Assembly (NCBI GenBank): GCA_017415555.1
Contig: JAFQGF010000054.1
Span: 1 to 44,192, forward strand
DNA length: 44,192 bases
Direction of reading: 5' to 3'
Source: Akkermansia sp.
GTDB taxonomy: Bacteria > Verrucomicrobiota > Verrucomicrobiia > Verrucomicrobiales > Akkermansiaceae
Part shown: positions 10,101-18,132 of the stretch, piece by piece
How the letters are laid out: every line of letters begins with the position of its first letter
Numbering within the stretch: position 1 is the first letter of the stretch
Notes under the pieces: generated by a model
Seen by the model: the letters and a program-made list of their open reading frames with translations, nothing else
Told to the model about the DNA's origin: nothing
The model's database searches: none
Position numbers and translations under genes: made by a program

Positions 10101-12862
10101 GAGGCAACTACATTTTCACCAAAACTGCCACCGGTTCCCTGAGCATCGATGGTACACTGGATGTGCGAAGCGGTGCCACAGCAGACATGAGTGCCCTGGG
10201 CAACCTTTCCATGGATACCCTGACCAACGCCGGTACCCTGAGTGCCGCCGGGCTGGAGGTGGCCACCGGGCTTACCCAGACCACCGGTAGCCTGAGTGCC
10301 GACAAAATCAGTGGCACCGGCAGCATTTCCATCACCGGGGGTACCCTAGAGCTGACGGACAACACAGATGCTCTGGCTGTTACAGGCAGTGTCTCGATTG
10401 AGGATGCCACCTTGGCCGGCAACTGGAAGGCCGACGGACTGACACTCGGAGCTGCCACACTGGCCAATGGTGCCGACATCACCCTCAGTAATCTGACAGT
10501 GGGCGACACCATCAACACTGACGAAGGCACCCTGAGTCTCGGCGGCAAAGTGGTGGTGGATCGCTCTGCCCTGCAGGCCAATGGTGTCAGCATACTGGAC
10601 AGCACTGTTTACAACGACGGTAAGGGCAATATGGCCGAAGATAACAACGGCTACGCACAGGTTCAGTACGAGTTTGCACTAGTCACCAACAACGCTGCTC
10701 TGACTATCGCAGGTGATTCCATCTGGGAATCCGAAGGGGCCACTGTAACCGCCACCAAAAACACGGAGGAAGACACCATCACCATCAGGGCGCTAGAGTT
10801 GGGCCACGAATATATCGTCCGCAACGGAACGGTGACCTATACCAACACCGATACCGCATTCGACCGAGCCACGGCTCTGGTGCTGGGCGGAGGGCACCTC
10901 CTCCTGAACAGTGCACCGGCCACCAATATGGCAGATGGCATCAAAGTACGGAGTGATGGTAACGTCACAGTCGCTCAGGGCATCAGTCTGTCAGCAGATC
11001 AGCTGGACAACACCGCCGGCCACAATGTCACACTGCTGGGCAGCGGAACCTACAACCTGAAGAACAGTACCGTCCTTGGCAATGGTGTAGCCGTGGGGGC
11101 TGACGACAGCACCGGATGGTGGTTCGGCACAGTAACCAGCGCTGCCGGTAATGTGGCAGACATCAGCTCCCTGGGCAACAGCCGCTCCACCGTACAACTC
11201 ACCTCCAATGTATCGTCCGCCACACTGAGCACCGGTACCATCGGAACACTCCGACTCAACCGCAACCTGAGTGCCGATACCCTCAGTGCCGGCAACACGG
11301 ATGTGTATATTGGTGGGGTAGCCACTCTGAGAAAGGGCAATAGCCAGGTACACAATGCCACTTTCTCCGGCGGGCTCACCCTGGGAACGGCCGACTCTAC
11401 GGCCACTCTCAGCGGCAATTCCCTGTCGCTCACCAGCCTCACCATCGGCAGCCTCGGCTCTCAAGTCGTGGCAACTGAGCTCACAGAATCCACCCTTGCT
11501 GTCTATATCAACAGCGATGTACTCTCCACTCTTCCCGCAGGACAGACGGAGCAACTCATCCGCCTCACAAACGACAGCAGCCTTGCCACCCTCTCTCTCA
11601 ACGGAGATGCAGATGGTACTCTGGAAAACGCAGGAGCCAAATACTTCTACACCCTCAGCTGGGTGGAAGAAGGCGGTGCAGATGTCGTCATCATCACCTC
11701 CGCCCTGAATGAAAACTACATCACAGAGAAGTTTGCAGACACTGACGACAACGCGCAAACAGGTGCAGAGCTTCTCAGCGATGCCTTTGTGAACCGCGCC
11801 CCGCAAACCGGCCGCGCAGCCACCACAGACTTGGACACTATCATTGATGCCATTGAGGGTAACCACGTCACAGAAGAAGGATTGGCTGCCGTAGCCGGAG
11901 CTTCTGTCTCCTCACTGGGTATGGCTCTGAGTGGTGATGTGGAACGTCAGCTGCGTGCTATCCGCAACCGCACCACCACCATGGGGGTCAACCCCTGCGT
12001 CTACAATGATAACATGCCCTACTACAACGCCTGGGTGAATGCCGAGGGCAACCACTCCGAGCTGAGCAAAGATGGCAACCATGCCGGCTACACACTCGAT
12101 AACTGGGGTGGTACCGTTGGCCTTTATGTGGATATGAACGACCACCTCACCGTGGGACTTGCCCTCACCGCCATGTATGGCGACCTGCAGGCAGACGGAC
12201 CGGAGGCTAAGGCCGAGGGCGATATGGATACGGCATACGTCTCCCTGTTTGCCCGCTATGCCGACTGCGCCTGGACGCACACCTTCGTGGCCACTCTGGG
12301 TATGATGGATGGCAGCTTCGAGCGCACAGTAGATGTAGGCAACGGTTACAGCACGAAGGGCAGCACGGATGGTATGGGATTCGGCCTTCTGTACGAACTG
12401 GGCTACGTCATGCAGATGGATGAAGGCACCTACCTGCAACCCATATTCAACGTGATGCTGCGCCACAGCTCCGTGGGCAGCTTCACCGAGGAAGGAAGCA
12501 ATGCCGCTCTGGATGTAGGCAGCCAGAGCATGACCACCCTCACCTTCGGTCTGGGTGCCCGCATGCAGGCTGTTGTGGGCGAAAACCTCTACAACCGCTC
12601 CTCCATCTTCGAGGCTCGTGCGCTGGCTAAGGTAGATGTGGGCGACCGCAGCAGCGAGGCCAACGTCGCCTTCGTCGGTGGCTCCGGTTTCACAGGCACA
12701 GTGGAAAGTGCCGAACTGGGTGCCTTCGGTATCGAACTGGGTGCCGGTATCACCATACCGCTCGGTGCAGAAAGCGGCTCCGTCTTCATGGATGGCTCCG
12801 TGGAGCTCCGAAGCGGCTACACCAACCTGAACGGCACTGTCGGTTACAGAGTGGAATTTTAA
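7166..12862 (+). CDS. Giant autotransporter with LamG-like domain and C-terminal beta-barrel
   Basis: This is a predicted type Va secreted surface protein of 1898 residues. An extended signal peptide of about 49 residues (MKLHLPARLRKAVLAC to QQAEAA) is followed at about residues 55-250 by a laminin-G/concanavalin-like domain (FVTIAAWVKEPD, WSLVALTIDL, LAIGSGRSDGDW, GMISNLTIF). The rest of the passenger is Gly/Thr/Asn-rich and beta-helix-like, with an autotransporter-repeat signature around residue 527 (LTKTGAGELILGQG). A helical linker ending in RNRTTTMGV precedes the translocator barrel at about 1616-1898, which ends GTVGYRVEF with a terminal Phe. A module beginning TWNTSASADNQW and one beginning YWDTADGSGNGNW look like duplicated passenger units. 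The LamG domain suggests glycan or matrix binding, but no substrate can be named. It is monocistronic and ends at a terminator. Confidence 0.92.
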   Translation: MKLHLPARLRKAVLACLALAGVYATTIGTGIVAGGVLATALVTQQAEAALTSVADMGTLVAAGTSGQGVVNSTTANNKAVSLFAGSGGITGIESDAVINALNGTSGFVTIAAWVKEPDSGNNAFFSVGAQQNGFKFGVKSNKPELTYKGIQDYTTGAHMAVPQNEWSLVALTIDLDKTGSDSYFFVGSSGGNLTQSGSWDFGGWKTPSPAELAIGSGRSDGDWLAYKGMISNLTIFTSNTAATAEELKAAMGNSFEQSTLTWNTSASADNQWKGNAWQNNNATQGWADASNAVFSGAGETISLSGNVLADTVNVIGSGWEWTGDGTVGAYHLAVGDGTTAADLTISITGNKSFATGVSVAKDCTLIVKDAANWVGAAYGEGTVELAMGTETEITQSQHVLMGLLGITADRLGTLALSNGTVINHNTVRQDYWRWMTVANTIDVREGARITFSTGGNYLGSGADSLYKIAGKGTAGAEAGTSNAAALSFNHDTTVIRALELTDDATLYVENGCGAQFKETPVGDGFTLTKTGAGELILGQGESTVARTDNPDISVSAGTLTLNLAKARQNANYDGDISLANGTTLKLDNGTPTFTGALNFDGNVTIANTKGEYTYFSGNISGDTDTSVTLSNDKAATNGQVTHSDFNSANTFAGTWKVDGDWVLYANHEQAFEFATVELNNDDSSLFLATDKVKIGALNGDNGTLQCKFAATPVAEFGTTGTAEFTGDISPGISIVMNGPGEQIIKTFDVEIPGFKADVTVKQGTLTITDGLRSANRTITLAPGSTLNNALTLNGGSLILDISGAAENAASLKGNTLTLVADSGTALSLSLADDVKTGQTFTLLQDITGLTLANEDTLGDYFTPENITIVSENSVQRADITPERLAASSLFVDGGALKFTLAPGVVDTDPLYWDTADGSGNGNWSSNNWSAEDALGVDPAVIADGWSGSVVFSDRVGDTIRPDTVNVDTAAQVDNLTVEGGNYIFTKTATGSLSIDGTLDVRSGATADMSALGNLSMDTLTNAGTLSAAGLEVATGLTQTTGSLSADKISGTGSISITGGTLELTDNTDALAVTGSVSIEDATLAGNWKADGLTLGAATLANGADITLSNLTVGDTINTDEGTLSLGGKVVVDRSALQANGVSILDSTVYNDGKGNMAEDNNGYAQVQYEFALVTNNAALTIAGDSIWESEGATVTATKNTEEDTITIRALELGHEYIVRNGTVTYTNTDTAFDRATALVLGGGHLLLNSAPATNMADGIKVRSDGNVTVAQGISLSADQLDNTAGHNVTLLGSGTYNLKNSTVLGNGVAVGADDSTGWWFGTVTSAAGNVADISSLGNSRSTVQLTSNVSSATLSTGTIGTLRLNRNLSADTLSAGNTDVYIGGVATLRKGNSQVHNATFSGGLTLGTADSTATLSGNSLSLTSLTIGSLGSQVVATELTESTLAVYINSDVLSTLPAGQTEQLIRLTNDSSLATLSLNGDADGTLENAGAKYFYTLSWVEEGGADVVIITSALNENYITEKFADTDDNAQTGAELLSDAFVNRAPQTGRAATTDLDTIIDAIEGNHVTEEGLAAVAGASVSSLGMALSGDVERQLRAIRNRTTTMGVNPCVYNDNMPYYNAWVNAEGNHSELSKDGNHAGYTLDNWGGTVGLYVDMNDHLTVGLALTAMYGDLQADGPEAKAEGDMDTAYVSLFARYADCAWTHTFVATLGMMDGSFERTVDVGNGYSTKGSTDGMGFGLLYELGYVMQMDEGTYLQPIFNVMLRHSSVGSFTEEGSNAALDVGSQSMTTLTFGLGARMQAVVGENLYNRSSIFEARALAKVDVGDRSSEANVAFVGGSGFTGTVESAELGAFGIELGAGITIPLGAESGSVFMDGSVELRSGYTNLNGTVGYRVEF

Positions 12863-12895
12863 TCCATGCCATTCATCGGGCTACCGCCCGCAGAG

Positions 12896-12928
12896 AAAGG
12901 CCGGCGTCACACAGACGCCGGTCTTTTG
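12896..12928 (+). terminator. Terminator of the large autotransporter gene
   Basis: CCGGCGTC (12901-12908) pairs with GACGCCGG (12914-12921), extended by a wobble and further pairs, and is followed by TCTTTT. It lies between two convergent genes, 34 bp after the upstream stop. Confidence 0.85.
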
Positions 12929-12988
12929 TATATGTAACAAATTGAAATTTCAACAACGCAAATAAGCTACAGCCGCAGTGGAATCCCC

Positions 12989-14566
12989 TCACCCATTCAT
13001 CTTTTCCACAGCTTCTGCACAACGACGACCATCCAGGGCAGCGGAGACAATGCCGCCGGCATAACCGGCACCTTCGCCGCAGGGGAAAAGCCCCGGGAGG
13101 TCCACATGTTGCAGAGTGGTGGAATCACGAGGAATACGCAGGGGAGAGCTGGTGCGGGTCTCGCAACCGATGAGCAGGGCGTCCTCCCCCGCAAAGCCCC
13201 GAAGCTTGCGGTTGAAGAACTGCAAGCCTTCCCGCATGCGGCGGCTCACAAAGTCCGGCAGCAGAGCGTTGAGGTCGCAGGCGGCAAGACCGGGCTCGTA
13301 ACTGCTGGGAGGCAGGGAGGACGAGACGCGAGCAGCCAGGAAATCCGGCACCCTCTGGGCGGGAGCTTTTCTGCGGCCGCCACCGGCACGGGCAGTTGCC
13401 TGCTCCAACTGTTTCTGCCAGGCAAGGCCGGCAAGCACACCATGCTCTGCAGCGCAGGCAGCGGTGTCCTCGGGTTTCACGGTGACAACAAAGCCGGAGT
13501 TTGCCCAGAAAGAATCGCGGGCAGAGAGAGACATACCATTGACCACGACTTCATCATCCTCCGTAGCGGCTGGGACAATATGCCCGCCGGGGCACATGCA
13601 GAAGGAGTGAACACCACGGTCATCAATATTGGTAGCCAGCGTGTAGCGAGCGGCCGGGAGCCCCTCCGGGCGGCACTGCCCGGGGCGCAGGTGGTACTGC
13701 GAGGCATCGATAAGGCTCTGGGGATGTTCGATACGCACACCCACGGCAAAAGTTTTCTGCTCGAGGGTGAGTCCCTCCGCATGAAGCATGCGATACACAT
13801 CCCGCGCGCTATGGCCGGTGGCCAGGATGACGGCGTCCCCCACCCACTCGCGGCCATCAGCGCTGGTGACGCCACGCACGCGGCGGCCATCCACCGAGCG
13901 CAACAGGCCATTTACGCGGGTAGAAAAATGCACCTCGCCACCAGCGTTGAGGATGCTGTGGCGCATGGCCTGAATAATGTCCGGCAGTTTGTCAGAGCCG
14001 AGATGTGGCTGAGCATCGGTAAGGATATCCGGCGAGGCACCGTGTGCCACGAAAGTTTCGTATACCTCCATGACGGGGCCGCGCTTGGTGGCACGGGTAA
14101 AAAGCTTACCATCCGAGAAAGTGCCGGCACCGCCCTCGCCAAAGCAGTAGTTGGAATCCTCCACGCCGGACTCGCCGGCATGCAGGGGGGCTAAATCCAG
14201 ACTGCGGGCAAAAACATCCTTTCCACGCTCCAGCACGATAGGACGCATGCCCAGCTCCAGACAACGCAGAGCGGCAAACAAGCCACCGGGGCCACTACCC
14301 ACAATGATGACACGGCGGGCTCCCGATGGCACCGGAGCATATTCTCTGTGGGGAAGCTCTGCGGGCGGCAACTGCTCATCCACTCCCACCAGGAGGCGAA
14401 GCTGCTTGCAGATGGGGCGGCGGCGGGCATCGATGCTGTCCTTCAAAAGGCGCATGGAAAGCACGCGGTACGGGGAAATACCCAGCTTCTGCGCCACAGC
14501 CTTCCGGCGGGCGTCCTCCTTGAGCGCCTTGCGCAGGGGCAGATGTATATCCAGCTCAGTAATCAT
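12989..14566 (-). CDS. FAD-dependent oxidoreductase of the COG2509 type
   Basis: This predicted cytoplasmic flavoprotein of 525 residues has an unknown substrate. After an N-terminal region of about 80 residues (beginning MITELDIHLPLRKALKEDAR, seen in this family before the Rossmann fold), the dinucleotide-binding motif VIIVGSGPGGLFAAL occurs at about 86-100, followed by the acidic end of the second strand in IVLERG. Other family stretches are FGEGGAGTFSDGKLFTR, DAVILATGHSARDVY, CMCPGGHIVPAATE and the C-terminal FAD-contact segment GLFPCGEGAGYAGGIVSAA. These are typical of the widespread uncharacterised FAD-dependent dehydrogenases. Its ATG overlaps the cysE stop codon (ATGA), so translation is probably coupled and it is the last gene of a three-gene operon. 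Confidence 0.9.
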   Translation of the reverse strand: MITELDIHLPLRKALKEDARRKAVAQKLGISPYRVLSMRLLKDSIDARRRPICKQLRLLVGVDEQLPPAELPHREYAPVPSGARRVIIVGSGPGGLFAALRCLELGMRPIVLERGKDVFARSLDLAPLHAGESGVEDSNYCFGEGGAGTFSDGKLFTRATKRGPVMEVYETFVAHGASPDILTDAQPHLGSDKLPDIIQAMRHSILNAGGEVHFSTRVNGLLRSVDGRRVRGVTSADGREWVGDAVILATGHSARDVYRMLHAEGLTLEQKTFAVGVRIEHPQSLIDASQYHLRPGQCRPEGLPAARYTLATNIDDRGVHSFCMCPGGHIVPAATEDDEVVVNGMSLSARDSFWANSGFVVTVKPEDTAACAAEHGVLAGLAWQKQLEQATARAGGGRRKAPAQRVPDFLAARVSSSLPPSSYEPGLAACDLNALLPDFVSRRMREGLQFFNRKLRGFAGEDALLIGCETRTSSPLRIPRDSTTLQHVDLPGLFPCGEGAGYAGGIVSAALDGRRCAEAVEKMNG

Positions 14567-15393
14567 GATTCGTTGTCGATATTCTGCTGCATCCCCAGAG
14601 CCGGGGTATCGCAGCAGGCGCGGTCAGTGGCTACCTTCACAGCGGGCACACCGGCCACAGTGGTATGCGGCTCCACATCAGCCAGCACAACAGAGGAAGC
14701 GGCAATCTTGGCACACTCGCCAATCTCCACACGCCCCAGCACCTTGGCACCGGCACCAATGAGCACGCCACTACGTACAATGGGGTGGCGGGCGCCGCCC
14801 TTCTCCTTGCCGGTACCTCCCAGCGTAACCTCGTGAAGCATGGAAACGTTGTTTTCTATGATGGCGGTTTCACCCACCACAAAGCCGGTGCCATGGTCCA
14901 GCAGAATACCACAGCCTATCTGCGCCGCAGGATGAATATCCACCCCAAACACCTCGCTGCCCACACTCTGAAAGAGCAGAGCCAGCAGATGCCGTCCCTC
15001 CTGCCACAGCACATGAGCCACTCGATAGGTGGCCAACGCATGGAACCCCTTGAAGAACAATAACGGCTCCAGCACGTTGTGACAGGCGGCGTCTCGCTCC
15101 ACCACGGCACGCAAATCCGCTGCCATGCAATCCACCACCATGGGGTTGGCCTTCAGCAGCGTGCGGATGAGCGGCTCCAGCTCGTCGCGATTCATATCCC
15201 GCCGGGAAAGCTTGCGCGCCAGACGCACCGCAACAGCATTGGCCAGAGAGGTACGGCTGAGCACCACATCATCCAGCATACCCAGCAGCTTAGGCTCATG
15301 CACCGAGGCTTTTTCTGCGGCGGCACACACCTCCTGCCACACCTCAGCGGCCAGACCGCTCACAGCGGGTACCATCTTGTCGGGTCTTATCAT
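14563..15393 (-). CDS. cysE: Serine O-acetyltransferase
   Basis: This enzyme catalyses the first step of cysteine synthesis, acetyl-CoA plus L-serine to O-acetylserine. The 276 residues comprise an N-terminal helical domain and a C-terminal left-handed beta-helix of hexapeptide repeats. The catalytic region is visible as FGVDIHPAAQIGCGILLDHG followed by TGFVVGETAII, giving the Asp and His pair. The acetyl-CoA site follows (LHEVTLGGTGKEKGGARHP), and the helix ends with VAGVPAVKV. It is the middle gene of an operon, 9 bp after the polyprenyl synthase stop and overlapping the flavoprotein start by 4 bp. No strong ribosome binding site is seen; a second ATG at residue 7 is possible. Confidence 0.95.
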   Translation of the reverse strand: MIRPDKMVPAVSGLAAEVWQEVCAAAEKASVHEPKLLGMLDDVVLSRTSLANAVAVRLARKLSRRDMNRDELEPLIRTLLKANPMVVDCMAADLRAVVERDAACHNVLEPLLFFKGFHALATYRVAHVLWQEGRHLLALLFQSVGSEVFGVDIHPAAQIGCGILLDHGTGFVVGETAIIENNVSMLHEVTLGGTGKEKGGARHPIVRSGVLIGAGAKVLGRVEIGECAKIAASSVVLADVEPHTTVAGVPAVKVATDRACCDTPALGMQQNIDNES

Positions 15394-15402
15394 ACAAAAA
15401 AA

Positions 15403-16410
15403 TCAGCTGCAGCAATCGCGCAACATGTCATCCAGGCGGTAGGTCATTTCCGCCAGTGCCTTGCGGGCAGGAGTATCCGGCAGCAGCCACAACACCTCGC
15501 GCGCCTCCTCATTGCGGGAGAGCCCCTCCTCCACGGAGAGACGGATAGCCTCGCGGAAGGCGTCCGTATGGCGCAATGCTGTGTAATCAATCTCCTCGTG
15601 ACGCTCCACGGCACCACGTACAAAGTCTGCCACATCCTCACTCGTGCTCTCCATCAGGAAGAACACCGGCAGCGTGAGTTTGCCCTTCTCGGCATCGGTT
15701 CCAAGTGTTTTACCGGCGCTCTCATTGGTGCCGGTCAAATCCAGGCAATCATCGTAAATCTGGTACGAAATACCCAGCAACGTACCCATGCGGTTAAGGT
15801 GCTCGGTCATTTCCTCATCCAGCCCCTGAAGGTATGCAGCTCCGCTCATGGCCACAGCAAAGAGGGTGGCCGTCTTCTTACGGATAAGCTCGTAGTAGTC
15901 CGCGCGGCTCATCTCCATATCCCACAGGCGGGTGGACTGCTCCACCTCACCCTGACAGAGGTCGCGCATGGCGATGGCCATCTTGCGGCAGAACTTGCTA
16001 CCGCCTATCTCAGTTCCCATCACAATGGCCTGAGCCAGCATCGTATCGCCCAACAGCACGGCCAGCTCATTCCCCCACAGGGAATTGGGCGTGGGCTGGT
16101 CGCGGCGAGTATCGGCCTTGTCCAACACATCATCATGGATGAGGGAGGCCATGTGAATCATCTCCAACAGAGCAGCAAAGGTGATATGCTCCTGCTTAAT
16201 GCCGCCGGTGGCAGCTGCAGTGAGCAGGACCAGCCCGGGGCGCAGCATCTTGCCCTGCCCCTTGCACACCTGGCGCATGTATTCGCGCACATAGGGCTCG
16301 AAATCCTCCGTCTGACGCGCAATCTCATCGCGCACCCGCTGAAGCTCCTGACGGACGAGCTTCAAGTGTGCTTTTCTGTTGCGGATTTTGCTGAAAAACG
16401 GTAAACTCAT
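15403..16410 (-). CDS. Long-chain all-trans polyprenyl diphosphate synthase
   Basis: This enzyme builds the isoprenoid side chain of the respiratory quinone, probably menaquinone, by adding isopentenyl diphosphate units. The protein has 335 residues. The first Asp-rich motif is in LIHDDVLDKADTRR (Asp 93-97) and the second in YQIYDDCLDLTGT; GKTLGTDAEKGKLTLPVFF follows. The residues 4 and 5 positions before the first Asp motif are Ser and Ala, small side chains that in this family let the product grow long, so it resembles IspB/HepT rather than farnesyl or geranylgeranyl synthases. Exact chain length cannot be read from sequence. It is the first gene of the operon with cysE and the flavoprotein. 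Confidence 0.92.
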   Translation of the reverse strand: MSLPFFSKIRNRKAHLKLVRQELQRVRDEIARQTEDFEPYVREYMRQVCKGQGKMLRPGLVLLTAAATGGIKQEHITFAALLEMIHMASLIHDDVLDKADTRRDQPTPNSLWGNELAVLLGDTMLAQAIVMGTEIGGSKFCRKMAIAMRDLCQGEVEQSTRLWDMEMSRADYYELIRKKTATLFAVAMSGAAYLQGLDEEMTEHLNRMGTLLGISYQIYDDCLDLTGTNESAGKTLGTDAEKGKLTLPVFFLMESTSEDVADFVRGAVERHEEIDYTALRHTDAFREAIRLSVEEGLSRNEEAREVLWLLPDTPARKALAEMTYRLDDMLRDCCS

Positions 16411-16552
16411 GGTGTGTGGCGATGCATGTATATGAGACGGGCACAGCGAGCCATGCCGTTGTGCGCGGGGAGTTTAGCAGACTTCCCTCACATTTGCAAC
16501 CCAAATTTCATGCAATTGAGCTATTTGTTCGCCAGACAGCTTTTCCTGCACA

Positions 16553-18058
16553 TTACCCACGGGGAAAGAAGCTGCGCAGATCGTTCACATCCAAAGATGG
16601 CGGAGTATCGAGGTCATCCTCCTCCTGCGGGCGACGACGCCCTACCATGGGATAGCGCCCGGGAGGCCCACCGGCATTGTAGAAAGAGTCCTTGCGCACC
16701 ACCTCCGGCAGCGGCAACTCATCCTCGACCTCTTCGGCAGACGGAACTGCTATACCGGCTGCAGGCATAAGCTCCGGCTGGTGCATAGCAGGCTGATGGC
16801 TAAAGGTGGGCACGGCATCCTCCGCTTCCTCCCCGGCCGGAAATAAATCCTCCCCGGCCGGTGCTACCGCCGGGACAGATTCCGGCACATAAGGCTCTGC
16901 AGACAGCTCCGGGCTTTCCTCGGTGTCCTCCTCGTAAATATTGTCGCCCATAGTCGGGGCAGAAGAGTCCTCCCCCGCCTCCGGCATTCCTTCCTCTGTC
17001 TCTGCGGCTACGGGTTCCGGTGCTGCCACCGTGTCCACCGGAAGCGGCACGCGCTCGGGCACGGGAGGTGCCTCTATAGCGCGCTTAAACTCATCCGCAT
17101 TGACAGAGGCTATCAGCGTCACGCGGATTTCATCCCCCAGATGCGGCTTAACAGTGGTACCGAAGAAGATGTTGACGTCCTCGTCAGCCAGTGCTTCACG
17201 CACTTTCTCCATGACGATGCGCACCTCGGTAAGTGACAGGCTGTCGCCACCGGCAATGTGCACAATGACGGCACGCGCAAAACTGAGTGCCCCATGGTAA
17301 GCCACAAGCGGAGACTCCAGCACGGATTGCGCCGCTGCCTCTGCACGGTTGGCGCCATATCCGCTGCCGGTACCAAAAATGCATCGGGAATCCTGATTTT
17401 CAAGAACTGTGGCCAGGTCGTCCAGACCAAGGTTGATAAAGCCGGGCGAAGATGCCAGCATGGGAACTGCAGCCGTAGCACGAGCCAGTATGCGGTCCAC
17501 TTCCTCAAAAACAACGCGAATGCTGGGGCGGTCGCTGTAGATTTCCTCCATGTAATCGTTTTCGAAACAGAATACAATATCGCTGAGGCGCGCTATCTCC
17601 TCCAGAGAAGCCTCGGCCTGAGCACGACGGCGCTTGCCCTCGAAGAAGAAAGGCATCACAACTACAGATACCAGGAAAAGCCCGGCATCTCTCGCCATCT
17701 GCGCCAATACCGGCGCTACGCCCGAACCGGTACCGCCACCCATGCCGGCCACCATCACCAGCAGGCGTACCCCATCAAGTATGGCCGCCATCTGCTCCCT
17801 TCCCTCCTGGGCTGCAAGAGCCCCCACAGCGGGGTCACCACCTGTACTCATGCCATGATGACGCCCACCACCCAGCTGAACAAACTCCACATTGCTGCTG
17901 ATTCCCAGCCCCTCGCGCTCATCCGGCGAAAGAGTATAGAGGCGAACATTGTTGGCACTGGAACCTGCAAAACACTGAAGAATATGTGCACCGGCACCGC
18001 CGATACCCACTATGGCAATGCCTTCTTCCTTCTGCGGTATTGTCTGGTAAGGGAGCAT
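16553..18058 (-). CDS. ftsZ: Cell division GTPase FtsZ, divergent form
   Basis: This tubulin-like GTPase forms the division ring. The 501 residues are longer than usual because of an acidic, Pro/Glu-rich linker from about residue 320 to 475. The GTPase core is present: IAIVGIGGAGAHIL (T1), GMSTGGDPAVG (T3), the tubulin signature GMGGGTGSGVAP (T4), VVVMPFFFEGKRRRAQAE and FENDYMEE (T6 Asn). The T7 loop reads FINLGLDDLATVL, where most FtsZ proteins have NxDxxD: the first Asp is Gly, the second is kept, and an extra Asp sits just before it. The C-terminus (PPSLDVNDLRSFFPRG) resembles the conserved peptide bound by FtsA. It lies 74 bp downstream of ftsA on the same strand. The start codon has no clear ribosome binding site. 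Confidence 0.95.
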   Translation of the reverse strand: MLPYQTIPQKEEGIAIVGIGGAGAHILQCFAGSSANNVRLYTLSPDEREGLGISSNVEFVQLGGGRHHGMSTGGDPAVGALAAQEGREQMAAILDGVRLLVMVAGMGGGTGSGVAPVLAQMARDAGLFLVSVVVMPFFFEGKRRRAQAEASLEEIARLSDIVFCFENDYMEEIYSDRPSIRVVFEEVDRILARATAAVPMLASSPGFINLGLDDLATVLENQDSRCIFGTGSGYGANRAEAAAQSVLESPLVAYHGALSFARAVIVHIAGGDSLSLTEVRIVMEKVREALADEDVNIFFGTTVKPHLGDEIRVTLIASVNADEFKRAIEAPPVPERVPLPVDTVAAPEPVAAETEEGMPEAGEDSSAPTMGDNIYEEDTEESPELSAEPYVPESVPAVAPAGEDLFPAGEEAEDAVPTFSHQPAMHQPELMPAAGIAVPSAEEVEDELPLPEVVRKDSFYNAGGPPGRYPMVGRRRPQEEDDLDTPPSLDVNDLRSFFPRG

Positions 18059-18132
18059 AATCGTTTATAGTATAGGAAAGGTGTAGGATAAAAACTCTGC
18101 GTTCGCCCGAATCAATGGATGAGAAAAGGCCA

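Noticed and set aside
15079..16404. 441-codon open frame on the plus strand
   Set aside because: It is antisense to the polyprenyl synthase and cysE, is rich in His/Gln/Leu, and has no family resemblance.
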